Position numbers and translations under genes: made by a program | Notes under the pieces: generated by a model | What the model saw: the letters and a program-made list of their open reading frames with translations, nothing else | The model's database searches: none | Told to the model about the DNA's origin: nothing | Part shown: positions 18,876 through 27,570 of the stretch, piece after piece | How the letters are laid out: each line of letters begins with the position of its first letter | Position numbering within the stretch: the first letter of the stretch is position 1 | Source: Mycetocola_A sp015752285 | GTDB taxonomy: Bacteria; Actinomycetota; Actinomycetes; Actinomycetales; Microbacteriaceae | Assembly (NCBI RefSeq): GCF_015752285.1 | Contig: NZ_JADOUY010000003.1 | Span: 186,001-250,000 of the forward strand | DNA length: 64,000 bases | Reading direction: 5' to 3'

Positions 18876-19067
18876 TCAGCGTCGGATGTCGCGGGTGGCC
18901 TTCTTCGTCTGCCTGGCGACACCCTTGCGTGTCTTCTTGACGGTCGGGTCATCCCAGAACGACGTGACGCTCTTCTTGATGGATTCGTAACGGTCGCGAC
19001 CGGCGCGGGCACCGAGAACGTACGCTCCGAATGCGATGGCGGCAATGAACAGGAAGCGGGGACTCAT
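18876..19067 (-). CDS. small membrane protein, YtxH-like (63 aa)
   Basis: Starts MSPRFLFIAAIAFGAYVLGA, one membrane segment, then a basic tail (RAGRDRYESIKKSVTSFWDD ... KKATRDIRR). The short hydrophobic N terminus, the GARAGRDRYE junction and basic helix resemble YtxH-like/general-stress membrane proteins. AAGGAG stands close before the chosen ATG, which is therefore preferred over a longer frame reaching 19172. It precedes the Ala-rich membrane-anchored gene on the same strand, so they may form one unit. Confidence 0.7.
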   Translation of the reverse strand: MSPRFLFIAAIAFGAYVLGARAGRDRYESIKKSVTSFWDDPTVKKTRKGVARQTKKATRDIRR

Positions 19068-19223
19068 CAGCGGCTCCTTCTCTCGTGGTGTGAGGTGGAT
19101 GGTCTGTGGTTCGTGGATCGGGCCGAACCCGATCTTGTTCTCCATCCTTTCGCACCGAACTGACGAATGCATGGGGGTTGCGTCATCGTCCGGGGCTGTC
19201 TAGGTCGGCGATAGCATGGGGCG

Positions 19224-19712
19224 GTGCCGTACCTCTCCGCTTCCAGCCGAACCGCGCTCGACCGGGTCCACGCAGGTGACACGGCAGATGCGGTTCCCGA
19301 TCCGCTGCAGAGGCTCCGCGATCTCCGAACGCTCCTGACACAACTCGAGAACGACCCGGCAACGCTCACCGCCGTGCGCGAAGCCGTCGATTCGGGCGCG
19401 GGATGGGACGAGGTGGCCGCCGCAGCCGGACTCAAGGCGGCAGCGGCGAAGTGGCGATGGCAGGGCTCGGACGAGCAAATCACCGAGCGACACGAGGCGG
19501 GCCGTAAACGCGCCGCCCGTCCCAGCAGCATTCCCACCGATCTGCCCGGGATGTCCGTCGCCGACGCCGCGACGCGCCTGGGTGTCAGTGCGCAGGCCGT
19601 GTATCTCCGGATCACCAGAGGAACGCTCCGAGCCGAGACGGTCGAACTCGCCGACGGCCGGTCGTACAAACGCGTCTTCTTCGACGAGGATCCCGCGCCG
19701 ACATCCGCCTGA
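19224..19712 (+). CDS. putative helix-turn-helix DNA-binding protein, unknown target
   Basis: 162 residues. Two helix-turn-helix-like stretches can be seen: DEVAAAAGLKAAAAKWRWQG (~62-81) and MSVADAATRLGVSAQAVYLR (~109-128), the second resembling excisionase/MerR-type first helices followed by a short wing (ITRGTLRAETVELADGRSYKR). No ligand domain is seen. The GTG start is preceded by TAGCAT (19212-19217) at exactly 6 nt, so the message is probably leaderless. It is divergent from the YtxH-like gene. I do not recognise a specific family. Confidence 0.7.
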   Translation: MPYLSASSRTALDRVHAGDTADAVPDPLQRLRDLRTLLTQLENDPATLTAVREAVDSGAGWDEVAAAAGLKAAAAKWRWQGSDEQITERHEAGRKRAARPSSIPTDLPGMSVADAATRLGVSAQAVYLRITRGTLRAETVELADGRSYKRVFFDEDPAPTSA

Positions 19713-19717
19713 TTGTT

Positions 19718-19734
19718 GCCCCGTGTGACGGGGC
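19718..19734. terminator. small hairpin between convergent genes
   Basis: GCCCCGT-GTG-ACGGGGC, a 7-bp perfect stem with a 3-nt loop, lies between the stops of the HTH gene and acylphosphatase. Confidence 0.4.
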
Positions 19735-19759
19735 CCGATGACAGCAGGAAGCGCCAGAC

Positions 19760-20053
19760 CTACCGGTGCCTCGCACCGGTGGCGCTGATCCGAAAGCCCG
19801 AGCCGCCGTCGGTCGTCAGGTCGGAGATATCGACGCGCTCGACGACGGCGCCGTCAGGGCCCAGCGAGAGCAACCTGATGAGCGCTGTCACAGCCGCCTG
19901 GTCGCCCTCGATCTCCGCCTCGACCGTGCCGTCGTCGCGATTCCGTACCCAGCCGCTCACACCGAGCCTTTCCGCCTCGCCGCGCGTCCAGTAACGGAAT
20001 CCGACTCCATGCACCCGGCCATGAACGAGGGCACCCCTGCGGATGTCGCCCAC
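19760..20053 (-). CDS. acyP: acylphosphatase
   Basis: 97 residues. VHGRVHGVGFRYWTR is the phosphate-binding loop with the catalytic Arg (of GVGFR), and SGWVRNRDDGTVEAEIEG carries the catalytic Asn. The enzyme hydrolyses acyl phosphates in the cytoplasm. The start is GTG 20053, only 3 nt after the stop of the acidic 90-aa gene, so the two are translationally coupled. Confidence 0.95.
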   Translation of the reverse strand: MGDIRRGALVHGRVHGVGFRYWTRGEAERLGVSGWVRNRDDGTVEAEIEGDQAAVTALIRLLSLGPDGAVVERVDISDLTTDGGSGFRISATGARHR

Positions 20054-20056
20054 CGG

Positions 20057-20329
20057 TCAGTCCATGACGGGGACTGTGTCGTCGGCGGCATCTGTGCCCC
20101 GGTCGCTGTAGTTGCCGGTCTGGCCGGATGCTTTCGAGCCGTCGGCGTCGTCTGCTCCGTCGACGGAGTCGGAAGAGTCGGCCGGGGTGCCGTCGTCGGG
20201 CGGATCTTCGAGCGATGACGACGTCGCCGACTCGTTCTTCTCTTCCTCGTAGCTGCCGTCGCGTGGGCCCCAGTCGGCGAGGGGAGGTGTCGTCTCGTTG
20301 CCGTTGTCTGTCGGGTGCTGCTGTTCCAT
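20057..20329 (-). CDS. acidic disordered protein (90 aa), unknown
   Basis: Starts MEQQHPTDNGNETTPPLADW and is composed mostly of Asp, Glu, Ser, Gly, Thr (SSLEDPPDDGTPADSSDSVD), with no hydrophobic core, so it is likely unstructured. AAGGA lies 7 nt before the ATG and a TAGCGT hexamer ~30 nt further upstream may be the promoter. It precedes acyP with a 3-nt gap. The coupling to a well-known gene supports that it is translated, but nothing shows its function. Confidence 0.65.
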   Translation of the reverse strand: MEQQHPTDNGNETTPPLADWGPRDGSYEEEKNESATSSSLEDPPDDGTPADSSDSVDGADDADGSKASGQTGNYSDRGTDAADDTVPVMD

Positions 20330-20495
20330 GAAGGAGTCCTTTCGTGTCCGGTCTTCGACGCTACGCAGTTCGCGGGATCACCGTCGATGCCTTCCGACCG
20401 GCTCCGGTTCGGAGTAGCGTCGGTGGGAGGTCTCCGTTCCGGAGAGTGTTGGCGCCGCTCTTTCCTCCGCCCCGTCGGCGTGCCAAGCTGGCGTC

Positions 20496-21344
20496 ATGCC
20501 CGAGTCCCCAGAGGTGCAGGCGCTCGCCGAGGATCTCCAGGCCCGGCTGACCGGTCGAGTGATCAGCGGCGTCGATGTCGTGGAGTTCCGCGTCGCGAAG
20601 ACCCGCACGCGCCCGCCGGCCTCACTCATCGGCATGCGGGTGAACGGCGTGGCGCGCCACGGCAAACTGCTCGACTTCTCGGTCGGCGACTCGCAGCATC
20701 TGATTGTTTCCCTCGGGCGCCACGGCTGGGCGCGGTACCCGGACGCGGCAGTCCCTCCGGCTGAGCCTGGCGATGTACCCCCAGGCCTCGTCGTCTTCGC
20801 GTTCGACGATGGCCGCGAGCTGGAGTTCACCGACGCCGGCGGCTGGGTGTCACTCGGCCTGTGGGTGGTCGAGGACCCGGCCGAGGTCCCCGCGGTCGCG
20901 AAGCTCGGCCCCGATCCGGCACACCCGGGTTACATCCGGGCCGACTTCGACCGAGCTCTCGTCGGTCGACGCAAACAGGTCAAGGCCGTGCTTCAGGAGC
21001 AGCAGTCGGTCGCGGGAATCGGCAACGCGTACTCCGACGAGATCCTCCACGCGGCGAAGATCTCGCCGGTCGTCCACGCCTCGACGCTCACACCGGCCGA
21101 ACTCGACCGGCTCTTCGATGCCACGGTGACCACCATTTCCGCCGCGATCGACGTACGTCGCGGCATCCCGGTCTCCGAGTTGAAGGCGGAGAAGGTCGCC
21201 GCAATGCGTGTGCACGGCCGGGCGGGGGAGGGCTGCCCGGCGTGCGGGGGCATCATCCGCGACGTCACCTTCGCGAGCACGACCGCCCAGTACTGCCCCA
21301 CCTGCCAGACCGGCGGTGAGATCCTGCCTCTCGCCGCCGGGTGA
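20496..21344 (+). CDS. Fpg/Nei family DNA glycosylase/AP lyase
   Basis: 282 residues. After Met removal the N terminus is Pro-Glu (MPESPEVQALAEDL), the catalytic pair of the Fpg/Nei family. A conserved GIGNAYSDEILHAAKISP (helix-two-turns-helix) follows, and a C-terminal zinc finger with four cysteines (CPACGG ... YCPTCQTGG). It removes oxidised bases and cleaves the abasic site. Sequence does not settle whether it is the formamidopyrimidine (MutM) or Nei2 type; the MPESPEV start and CPACGG finger suggest a divergent actinobacterial branch. CAAGCT lies 6 nt before the ATG. Confidence 0.9.
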   Translation: MPESPEVQALAEDLQARLTGRVISGVDVVEFRVAKTRTRPPASLIGMRVNGVARHGKLLDFSVGDSQHLIVSLGRHGWARYPDAAVPPAEPGDVPPGLVVFAFDDGRELEFTDAGGWVSLGLWVVEDPAEVPAVAKLGPDPAHPGYIRADFDRALVGRRKQVKAVLQEQQSVAGIGNAYSDEILHAAKISPVVHASTLTPAELDRLFDATVTTISAAIDVRRGIPVSELKAEKVAAMRVHGRAGEGCPACGGIIRDVTFASTTAQYCPTCQTGGEILPLAAG

Positions 21345-21396
21345 CGCTGTGTCAGCTGTTCCGACCCGCAGAGATCGGCGGCGTGGGGTGCTGTGA

Positions 21397-22902
21397 TTAC
21401 TCCAATCGACCCGTGAGCCGACCGTGGAATTCGGTCGAGCGCCGATCCAGTCCGGTGAACTCGACGGCGGCACCGTGTGCCTCGTATTTCGACTGCACCG
21501 AATCGAGCACGGCGACCGTCGAGGCATCCCAGATCTGCGATGCGCTGAAGTCGATGGTGACCCGGGCCGGGTCGGCCCCGTAGGAGAACTGTTCGACCAG
21601 GTCGTTGCTCGAACCGAAGAACAGCGGGCCGCTGACGGCGTACCGGACAGAGCCGCCGTCGTCGGCCGTGACGCGATCCACCCGAACGACGTGGGCGACC
21701 CGGCGGGCGAAGAGAACCATGGCGAGCACAGCTCCGGCGGCGACGCCGACCGCGAGGTTGTGGCTGACAACGACGACGACCACGGTGGTGACCATCACGA
21801 CGGTCTCGGGCACGGGCATCCGTTTGAGGGTGGACGGTGTGACGCTGTGCCAGTTCACCGTGGTGATCGCGACGATCATCATGACGGCGGCGAGGGCGAT
21901 CATCGGGATCTGCTCCATCACATCGCTCAGGAGGGTCACGAGGAGCAGCAGGAACACGCCGGCAACGAAGGTCGAGATCCTCGTGCGCGCACGGCCGAGC
22001 TTCACGTTGACGACGGTCTGGCCGATCATCGCGCAGCCGGCGATGCCTCCATAGAAGCCGGCGAGGATGTTGGCGATCCCGAGCGCCCACGATTCGCGCC
22101 CCTTCGCCGAACGGGTGTCGGTGATGTCGTCGACGAGCTTGGCGGTGAGCAGTGTCTCCATCAGCCCGACGAAGGCGACGCTCAGCGCCGTCGGCAGGAT
22201 GATCTGCAACGTTTCCAGGTTGAGGGGAACGAGCAGCGCGGTGATTCCGGGCAGGCCGCCAGCGATGTCGCCCTCGTCTCCGACGGTCGGCACCGACAGG
22301 TGCGCGATCATGGTGATCGCTGTGACGACGACGATGGCGACGAGCGGCGCTGGCACGGCGGTGGTCAGCCGGGGCAACACCAGAACGATGAGGATCGTCA
22401 ACGCGAACAGCGGGTACACAAGCCACGGCACACCGAGCAGGTGCGGCACCTGGGCGGTGAAGATGAGAATGCCGAGGGCGTTGACGAAGCCGATCATCAC
22501 CGAGCGGGGAATGAACCGCATGAGCCGAGCCAGGCCGGTGACGCCGAAAAGCACCTGGATGATGCCGGCGAGCACGACGGCAGGAAGGAGGTACTCGACC
22601 CCCTGTTCCTTCACCAGTGGGGCGACGACGAGGGCGACGGCGCCTGCCGCTGCGGTGATCATGGCAGGACGACCGCCCAGAATCGACATCGAAATGGCGA
22701 GGACGACGGATGCCACGAGGCTGACCTTCGGGTCCACCCCCGCGATCACCGAGAACGAGATCACCTCGGGGATGAGGGCGAGCGTCGTCACGATTCCGGC
22801 GAGAACCTCAACGCTGAATGCCCGGGGGTTGCGCAGCGTCTGCAGCACCGTGGGGGCGAGGGGTGTGTTCGCGCGTGATGATGCGGGTGTGGAGGATGTC
22901 AC
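21397..22902 (-). CDS. SulP-family anion transporter with STAS domain
   Basis: About 501 residues, roughly 11-12 membrane segments followed by a cytoplasmic STAS domain (~400-500, VTIDFSASQIWDASTVAVLD). The N-terminal hydrophobic part has EVLAGIVTTLALIPEVISFS, typical of the SulP/SLC26 fold, and AGFYGGIAGCAMIGQTVVNV. Likely substrates are sulfate, bicarbonate or other anions; actinobacterial members often act as bicarbonate or sulfate carriers. Start GTG 22902 is chosen because TACAGT (22909-22914) stands 6 nt upstream; the longer frame adds ~54 Arg/Pro-rich residues that overlap the divergent promoter. Divergent from the 104-aa gene. Confidence 0.9.
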   Translation of the reverse strand: MTSSTPASSRANTPLAPTVLQTLRNPRAFSVEVLAGIVTTLALIPEVISFSVIAGVDPKVSLVASVVLAISMSILGGRPAMITAAAGAVALVVAPLVKEQGVEYLLPAVVLAGIIQVLFGVTGLARLMRFIPRSVMIGFVNALGILIFTAQVPHLLGVPWLVYPLFALTILIVLVLPRLTTAVPAPLVAIVVVTAITMIAHLSVPTVGDEGDIAGGLPGITALLVPLNLETLQIILPTALSVAFVGLMETLLTAKLVDDITDTRSAKGRESWALGIANILAGFYGGIAGCAMIGQTVVNVKLGRARTRISTFVAGVFLLLLVTLLSDVMEQIPMIALAAVMMIVAITTVNWHSVTPSTLKRMPVPETVVMVTTVVVVVVSHNLAVGVAAGAVLAMVLFARRVAHVVRVDRVTADDGGSVRYAVSGPLFFGSSNDLVEQFSYGADPARVTIDFSASQIWDASTVAVLDSVQSKYEAHGAAVEFTGLDRRSTEFHGRLTGRLE

Positions 22903-22949
22903 CGTGCAACTGTAGGCGCTCGCCCGGCGCTTCGCCCTACGCTTGCCTG

Positions 22950-23264
22950 GTGCCTTCCTTCCGTGTGACCGTGACGATCGGCGCCCTGCACCCCGGGGTG
23001 CAGCCGGAAGAGGTGTTGCCGTTCGCGGCAGCCGCAGCGGAGAAGTGGGCCGTCGTGGAAGCATCCGACCTCGCCGTCGTGCGCGGATCGGCGCGAATCA
23101 TCGTGCGCTTCACCGCCGAGGACACCGCTGCCGGGTGGCGGATCGGTCGCACCGTCGTCGACGATCTGTCTGCCGTCGCCGAGCCTGTCGTGTGGACGGT
23201 GACCCTGCGGGACGGTGGCCGCTGGTACCCCGTACATCCGCCGCATCGGGACGAGCAGCGCTGA
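22950..23264 (+). CDS. conserved-looking 104-aa protein, unknown
   Basis: Starts (GTG) PSFRVTVTIGALHPGVQPEE; it has alternating beta-like and helical segments (EVLPFAAAAAEKWAVVEASD, RIIVRFTAEDTAAGWRIGRT), ending RWYPVHPPHRDEQR. No motif I recognise; a small ferredoxin-like alpha/beta fold is possible. GTG 22950 has TACGCT (22938-22943) exactly 6 nt upstream, the same leaderless spacing as certain genes nearby, and this decides the start over an ATG at 22818. It is divergent from the SulP transporter. Confidence 0.6.
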   Translation: MPSFRVTVTIGALHPGVQPEEVLPFAAAAAEKWAVVEASDLAVVRGSARIIVRFTAEDTAAGWRIGRTVVDDLSAVAEPVVWTVTLRDGGRWYPVHPPHRDEQR

Positions 23265-23359
23265 CCGCCGCTCCGGCGAACACGGTCGGACACACGGCGC
23301 GGCAACCGCCCGGATGAGGGATGGCGGTGCGCGCGTGCGGTGCATACGCTGGAGATCCC

Positions 23360-25888
23360 ATGCCCCAGTCCCGACTGCCCCCGGAGCCGGCTGCGGACCT
23401 CGTCGCCCCCCTGGGACGGGAACGTCAGCTCGCCGGCATCGCGCGCGCCGTCGAGAACGTGCAGAACGGTCGGGCCCAATTCATACTCATCGAGGGTGAG
23501 TCCGGTTTCGGGAAGACGGCGCTTCTCCGTGCAGCGGCGCGGTCAGTCGAGGACTGGCCGCTGCGCGCCGCCGTCGCGGATGAGAACGAGACCGAGCTGC
23601 CGTACGGGGTGCTGAATCAGTTTCTCGCGGGGCTCGACGAGCCGGAGAACCTCGGATCGATTCTCGGCGGCGGGGTCGCCCCCGACGTGTCACCGATGGT
23701 CGCAGGCGCGGCTCTCCTCGATCTGATCGACTCCAGTGAAGGCGCGACGTGCGTGACGATCGATGACGCGCAATGGATGGATGCGCAATCCGCCGAGGCG
23801 CTCTGGTTCGCCGGGCGGCGGTCCTTTCGGGATCGACTGCTCGTCGTCATCACGGCGCGACCCGAGGAGACAGCCTTCCTGGAACGGGTGCGGCACCTCG
23901 TCGCCGACGGCGAACGGGGCATCCACCTGCTGGTCGGCGGGCTCTCGGTCGATCACGTCGCGGAACTCGTCAGGCGCCGCACCGGGCTGCCGACTCCCCG
24001 TCGTCTCGCGACGCGACTCCACGCGGCATCCGACGGCAACGCGCTGCACGTGCAGGCGATCCTCGCGCAGGCGGCGTCTGGCGCCGACCCGCTCGAGTCG
24101 CTGGAACGGGTCCTTACCGGGACCCCGCCGGCCGCGCCAGGCTTTCGCGCCATCACGCGCGAGACGCTCCGGCAGCTGAACCCGTCGGCGCGGGCGATCC
24201 TTGAGGTCGTAGCCGTGCTCAACTCGTCGGCCACGCTCACAGACATCGCCGCTGTCGCCTCACAGTTCGGCGGGCACGACCTGACCACGGCTGACTTCGA
24301 CGAGGCGCTCGCCACCGGATTGATCACCCTCTCCGACAACGACGAGGCCGTTCGGATGCCGCACCAGCGGGTGCGGGCAGTCATCGTCGGCGACCTCTCG
24401 CTGCAGTCGACGCGGTCGCTCCATGCCGCCGCCGGGCAGGTCATCGGCGGTCATCGTGGACTTGCCCATCGGGTTCACGCCGCGCAGGGACCGGATGAAG
24501 AGCTCGCCGTCGAACTCGACCACGCCGCATCGCTCGCATCGGGCAGTCACGAGGTGGAGCGTGCGTTCCGTTATGCCCGCTGGGCGGCATCCCTGAGCCG
24601 ACGTCCAGATGACAAGGAGCGCCGCACCGTCGACGCCGGGGTGTATGCGCTCGCTGCACGACGGATCGGTCTGCTCGGGCCCGCCGTGCCCGATTTCGAG
24701 AATCTCAGGGCAGGGCCGGAACGCGACGTGCTCCTCGGCAATGCCGCGCTCGCGCGCGCTGACCGTATTTCGGCCCGACAACACCTGCTGGCGGCCGCAT
24801 CAGCCGACGTCGCCGCCACCGTGCGCGCCCAGTCGATGCGGGCGTCGGCTGCCGAGACCCTCGCTCAGCTGGCACTCCTCGAAGAGGACTTCGATGACAG
24901 CCTGAGATTCGCCGCTTCCGCGCTCGGAGCCGTCAAGGCGCTCGATTCACTCGGCTTGGTCTCCGGGTTCGCTGCCCTCGACATTCGAGAGATGGAGAAC
25001 AACGCCCTCTGCTGGGGTGTGCTTGCGTCCTGGCAGCGGGACGGTCTGGCCGACAGCCTGGAACGGCTCGAAGAGCTGATCGCCGAGGCTGGCCGCACCG
25101 GGCACCGGCCCGAACACAGCATCCTCTTCCTGACCCGTGGTTTCATCCGCAGGCAGCAGGGTCGCCTGTCCGACGCGATCACCGACCTGGAGACAGGGAT
25201 CGGCCTCGCCGACCTCGGCCGCCCGGAACTGGCGCCGTACGGTCGGATCGAGCTGGCGGTGACCAGCTTTCGCAAAGGCGAATGGGATGATGCTGCGACG
25301 GCAGCCGCTGCAGCAGCATCCCTCGCTGACGACATCCAGAACCCGTGGCTGCGGGCCACCGCCCATGCCGTCGCCGCGGTCGTGCCCGCGGCGCGGGGGG
25401 ATGCCGTCGCCGTCGATGCGTGGATCGCGGCAGCTGAATCAGGCCCGGAGCAGACCCGCACCCCCGCCGTCGAGCGGTTGGCGCGGCTGGCCCGGGTTCT
25501 CCTCGCTCGCGCGGCCGGAGACAGGGACACGGTGATCTCGCTGACCGCCGAGGCGCTCGACACCGATCCGCGAAATGCCCAGGTCGAGCGGGAATGGTGG
25601 GCGGAGCTGCTCGAGGAAGCACGAACACCGGCCCAGGCCGCGCACCCCAGTGACCCCCTCGCCATCCTCAGCAACCGTGAGCGCGAGGTGGCGCACCTCG
25701 CCGCCCAGGGTCTGACCAACCGCGAGGTGGCACAGAAGCTCTTCGTCTCGGTGAAGGGCGTCGAATACCACATGGGCAATGTGCTGGCGAAGCTCGGTAT
25801 CAACTCACGGGGCGGCATCCGGGTCCTGCTGGACGGCCGCCGGGCGCAGCCGGTGCCTGCCCGTCGGCATACTAGGGAATCCCCCTAG
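23360..25888 (+). CDS. large ATP-binding LuxR-family transcriptional regulator (LAL/MalT-like)
   Basis: 842 residues. An N-terminal AAA/STAND ATPase domain begins LGRERQLAGI and has Walker A GESGFGKT and Walker B CVTIDDAQWMD; a long helical, TPR-like middle follows; the C-terminal ~65 residues form a LuxR/FixJ HTH (LSNREREVAHLAAQGLTNREVAQKLFVS). Such regulators bind an inducer in the ATPase/TPR part and activate transcription. ATG 23360 has GGAGA 4 nt upstream; TACGCT is 9 nt upstream. The gene stands alone with no evident target operon beside it; the SulP gene is the nearest possible target. Confidence 0.9.
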   Translation: MPQSRLPPEPAADLVAPLGRERQLAGIARAVENVQNGRAQFILIEGESGFGKTALLRAAARSVEDWPLRAAVADENETELPYGVLNQFLAGLDEPENLGSILGGGVAPDVSPMVAGAALLDLIDSSEGATCVTIDDAQWMDAQSAEALWFAGRRSFRDRLLVVITARPEETAFLERVRHLVADGERGIHLLVGGLSVDHVAELVRRRTGLPTPRRLATRLHAASDGNALHVQAILAQAASGADPLESLERVLTGTPPAAPGFRAITRETLRQLNPSARAILEVVAVLNSSATLTDIAAVASQFGGHDLTTADFDEALATGLITLSDNDEAVRMPHQRVRAVIVGDLSLQSTRSLHAAAGQVIGGHRGLAHRVHAAQGPDEELAVELDHAASLASGSHEVERAFRYARWAASLSRRPDDKERRTVDAGVYALAARRIGLLGPAVPDFENLRAGPERDVLLGNAALARADRISARQHLLAAASADVAATVRAQSMRASAAETLAQLALLEEDFDDSLRFAASALGAVKALDSLGLVSGFAALDIREMENNALCWGVLASWQRDGLADSLERLEELIAEAGRTGHRPEHSILFLTRGFIRRQQGRLSDAITDLETGIGLADLGRPELAPYGRIELAVTSFRKGEWDDAATAAAAAASLADDIQNPWLRATAHAVAAVVPAARGDAVAVDAWIAAAESGPEQTRTPAVERLARLARVLLARAAGDRDTVISLTAEALDTDPRNAQVEREWWAELLEEARTPAQAAHPSDPLAILSNREREVAHLAAQGLTNREVAQKLFVSVKGVEYHMGNVLAKLGINSRGGIRVLLDGRRAQPVPARRHTRESP

Positions 25889-26008
25889 GGAGGATCGGTC
25901 CTCCCTCGATCAGACTGGGCAGGTGGATCATACGGTGCCCTGTTCTAGCGGGGCAGCTTGAACGAGGCAACGGATGAACCGCAAACCAACCTGTTTCCCT
26001 AAGCAGGA

Positions 26009-26062
26009 GGTATCTCCGGCACGCTGTTCCTCGACCGGTCGACACGGCGTGCCGGAGATACC
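26009..26062. repeat. 16-bp perfect inverted repeat with inner palindrome
   Basis: GGTATCTCCGGCACGC (26009-26024) and its exact complement (26047-26062) flank a 22-base core that contains the 12-bp palindrome TCGACCGGTCGA (26031-26042). It lies between the LuxR regulator stop and the cca promoter. It could be a terminator or a REP-like element. Confidence 0.75.
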
Positions 26063-26121
26063 ACTACCCGGTGCCTCGCGGTGCGAGAGCAGGCCACCGG
26101 CATCCCGGTACGATTGACCGC

Positions 26122-27570
26122 ATGGTGAGCATGGCGGAGTCGTTGGTACGCCTGTCGGAACTCGCTGCTTCGCCGGTCGTGTCCACGGTGGCAACGGCAT
26201 TCGCCGACGCAGGCTTCGAGCTGTCCCTCGTCGGCGGGCCTGTTCGTGATGCCATGCTCGGCCGCGTCGTCAGTGACCTCGATTTCACAACGAATGCGTC
26301 CCCCGACGACATCCTCCGGATCGTCACGCCCCTCTCAGACGCGCACTGGGACGTCGGCCGCGAATTCGGCACCATCGGTGCGCGGATCGGCACCGAACGC
26401 GGTGCAGAGACGGTCGAGATCACCACCTACCGCGCCGACGCCTACGACGGGATCACCCGCAAGCCCGTCGTCGCTTTCGGCGACAGCCTCGAAGGCGATC
26501 TCAAACGTCGCGACTTCACCGTGAACGCGATGGCGCTGCGGATCCCGGAGGTGCGTCTCGTCGACCCGTGCGGCGGGGTCGAGGACCTCCTCTCCGGCAC
26601 CTTGCGCACGCCGAGCACCCCCGAGGTGAGCTTCGGAGACGACCCGCTGCGGATGATGCGCGCCGCACGGTTCGCGAGTCAGCTCGGCTTCGAGGTCGAC
26701 GCCGAGACACGCGCCGCGATGAGCGCCATGGCCGACAGCATCCGGATCGTGTCCGTCGAACGGATGCAGGTCGAATTGTCGAAACTGCTGTGCACCCAGA
26801 AACCACGGACCGGCATCGAACTGCTCGTCGAATCGGGGCTCGCTGACATCGTGCTGCCTGAGATCCCCGCTCTGCGACTGGAGATCGACGAGCACCACCA
26901 CCACAAGGACGTCTACCAGCACTCGCTCACCGTGCTCGAGCAGGCGATCGGTTACGAGGAGTCCCGGAATCCGGGGCAGGCTCCCGACCTGATCCTGCGC
27001 CTGGCCGCGCTGATGCACGACATCGGCAAGCCGGCCACCCGCCGGCTCGAACCTGGTGGCGCCGTGAGCTTCTACCACCACGATGTGGTCGGATCCAAGC
27101 TTGCGAAGCGACGACTCACCGCTCTGCGGTATGACAACGACACGATCAAGGATGTCGCCCGGCTGATCGAGCTGCACCTGCGATTCTTCGGTTACACCGA
27201 TGGCGCGTGGAGCGACTCCGCGGTTCGCCGATACGTGCGGGACGCCGGGCACCTGCTCGAGCGGCTGCATCTGCTCACCCGTGCCGACGTCACCACCCGC
27301 AACCGCCGCAAGGCCGATCGGCTCGGGTTCGCGTATGACGACCTCGAGGCGCGCATCGCCGAACTGCGGGAGCAGGAGGAGATGGATGCCGTGCGTCCCG
27401 ACCTCGACGGCAACGCGATTCAGCGGGTACTCGGCATCAAACCGGGCCGTGAGGTCGGCGAGGCGTACCGGTGGCTGCTCGAGCTGCGGCTCGACGAGGG
27501 TCCGCTCGGTGAGCACGAAGCCGAGCAGCGGCTCCGCGCGTGGTGGGCAGACAGGAACCAGGACGCGTGA
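26122..27570 (+). CDS. cca: CCA tRNA nucleotidyltransferase
   Basis: 482 residues. GGPVRDAMLGR and SDLDFTTNA (DxD metal-binding Asp residues) form the class II nucleotidyltransferase head; DFTVNAMAL and the RDDPLRMMRAARF-like segment follow; an HD domain (LAALMHDIGKP) lies at ~295. It adds or repairs the 3'-CCA of tRNA; the HD domain is common in actinobacterial versions. TACGAT (26109-26114) is 7 nt before ATG 26122, suggesting a leaderless start. The downstream membrane gene overlaps by 4 nt. Confidence 0.95.
   Translation: MVSMAESLVRLSELAASPVVSTVATAFADAGFELSLVGGPVRDAMLGRVVSDLDFTTNASPDDILRIVTPLSDAHWDVGREFGTIGARIGTERGAETVEITTYRADAYDGITRKPVVAFGDSLEGDLKRRDFTVNAMALRIPEVRLVDPCGGVEDLLSGTLRTPSTPEVSFGDDPLRMMRAARFASQLGFEVDAETRAAMSAMADSIRIVSVERMQVELSKLLCTQKPRTGIELLVESGLADIVLPEIPALRLEIDEHHHHKDVYQHSLTVLEQAIGYEESRNPGQAPDLILRLAALMHDIGKPATRRLEPGGAVSFYHHDVVGSKLAKRRLTALRYDNDTIKDVARLIELHLRFFGYTDGAWSDSAVRRYVRDAGHLLERLHLLTRADVTTRNRRKADRLGFAYDDLEARIAELREQEEMDAVRPDLDGNAIQRVLGIKPGREVGEAYRWLLELRLDEGPLGEHEAEQRLRAWWADRNQDA

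Noticed and set aside
22903..23064. N-terminal extension of the SulP transporter by 54 residues
   Set aside because: The extension is Arg/Pro/Ser-rich, crosses the divergent promoter of the 104-aa gene, and the GTG at 22902 has a TACAGT box at the standard 6-nt spacing.
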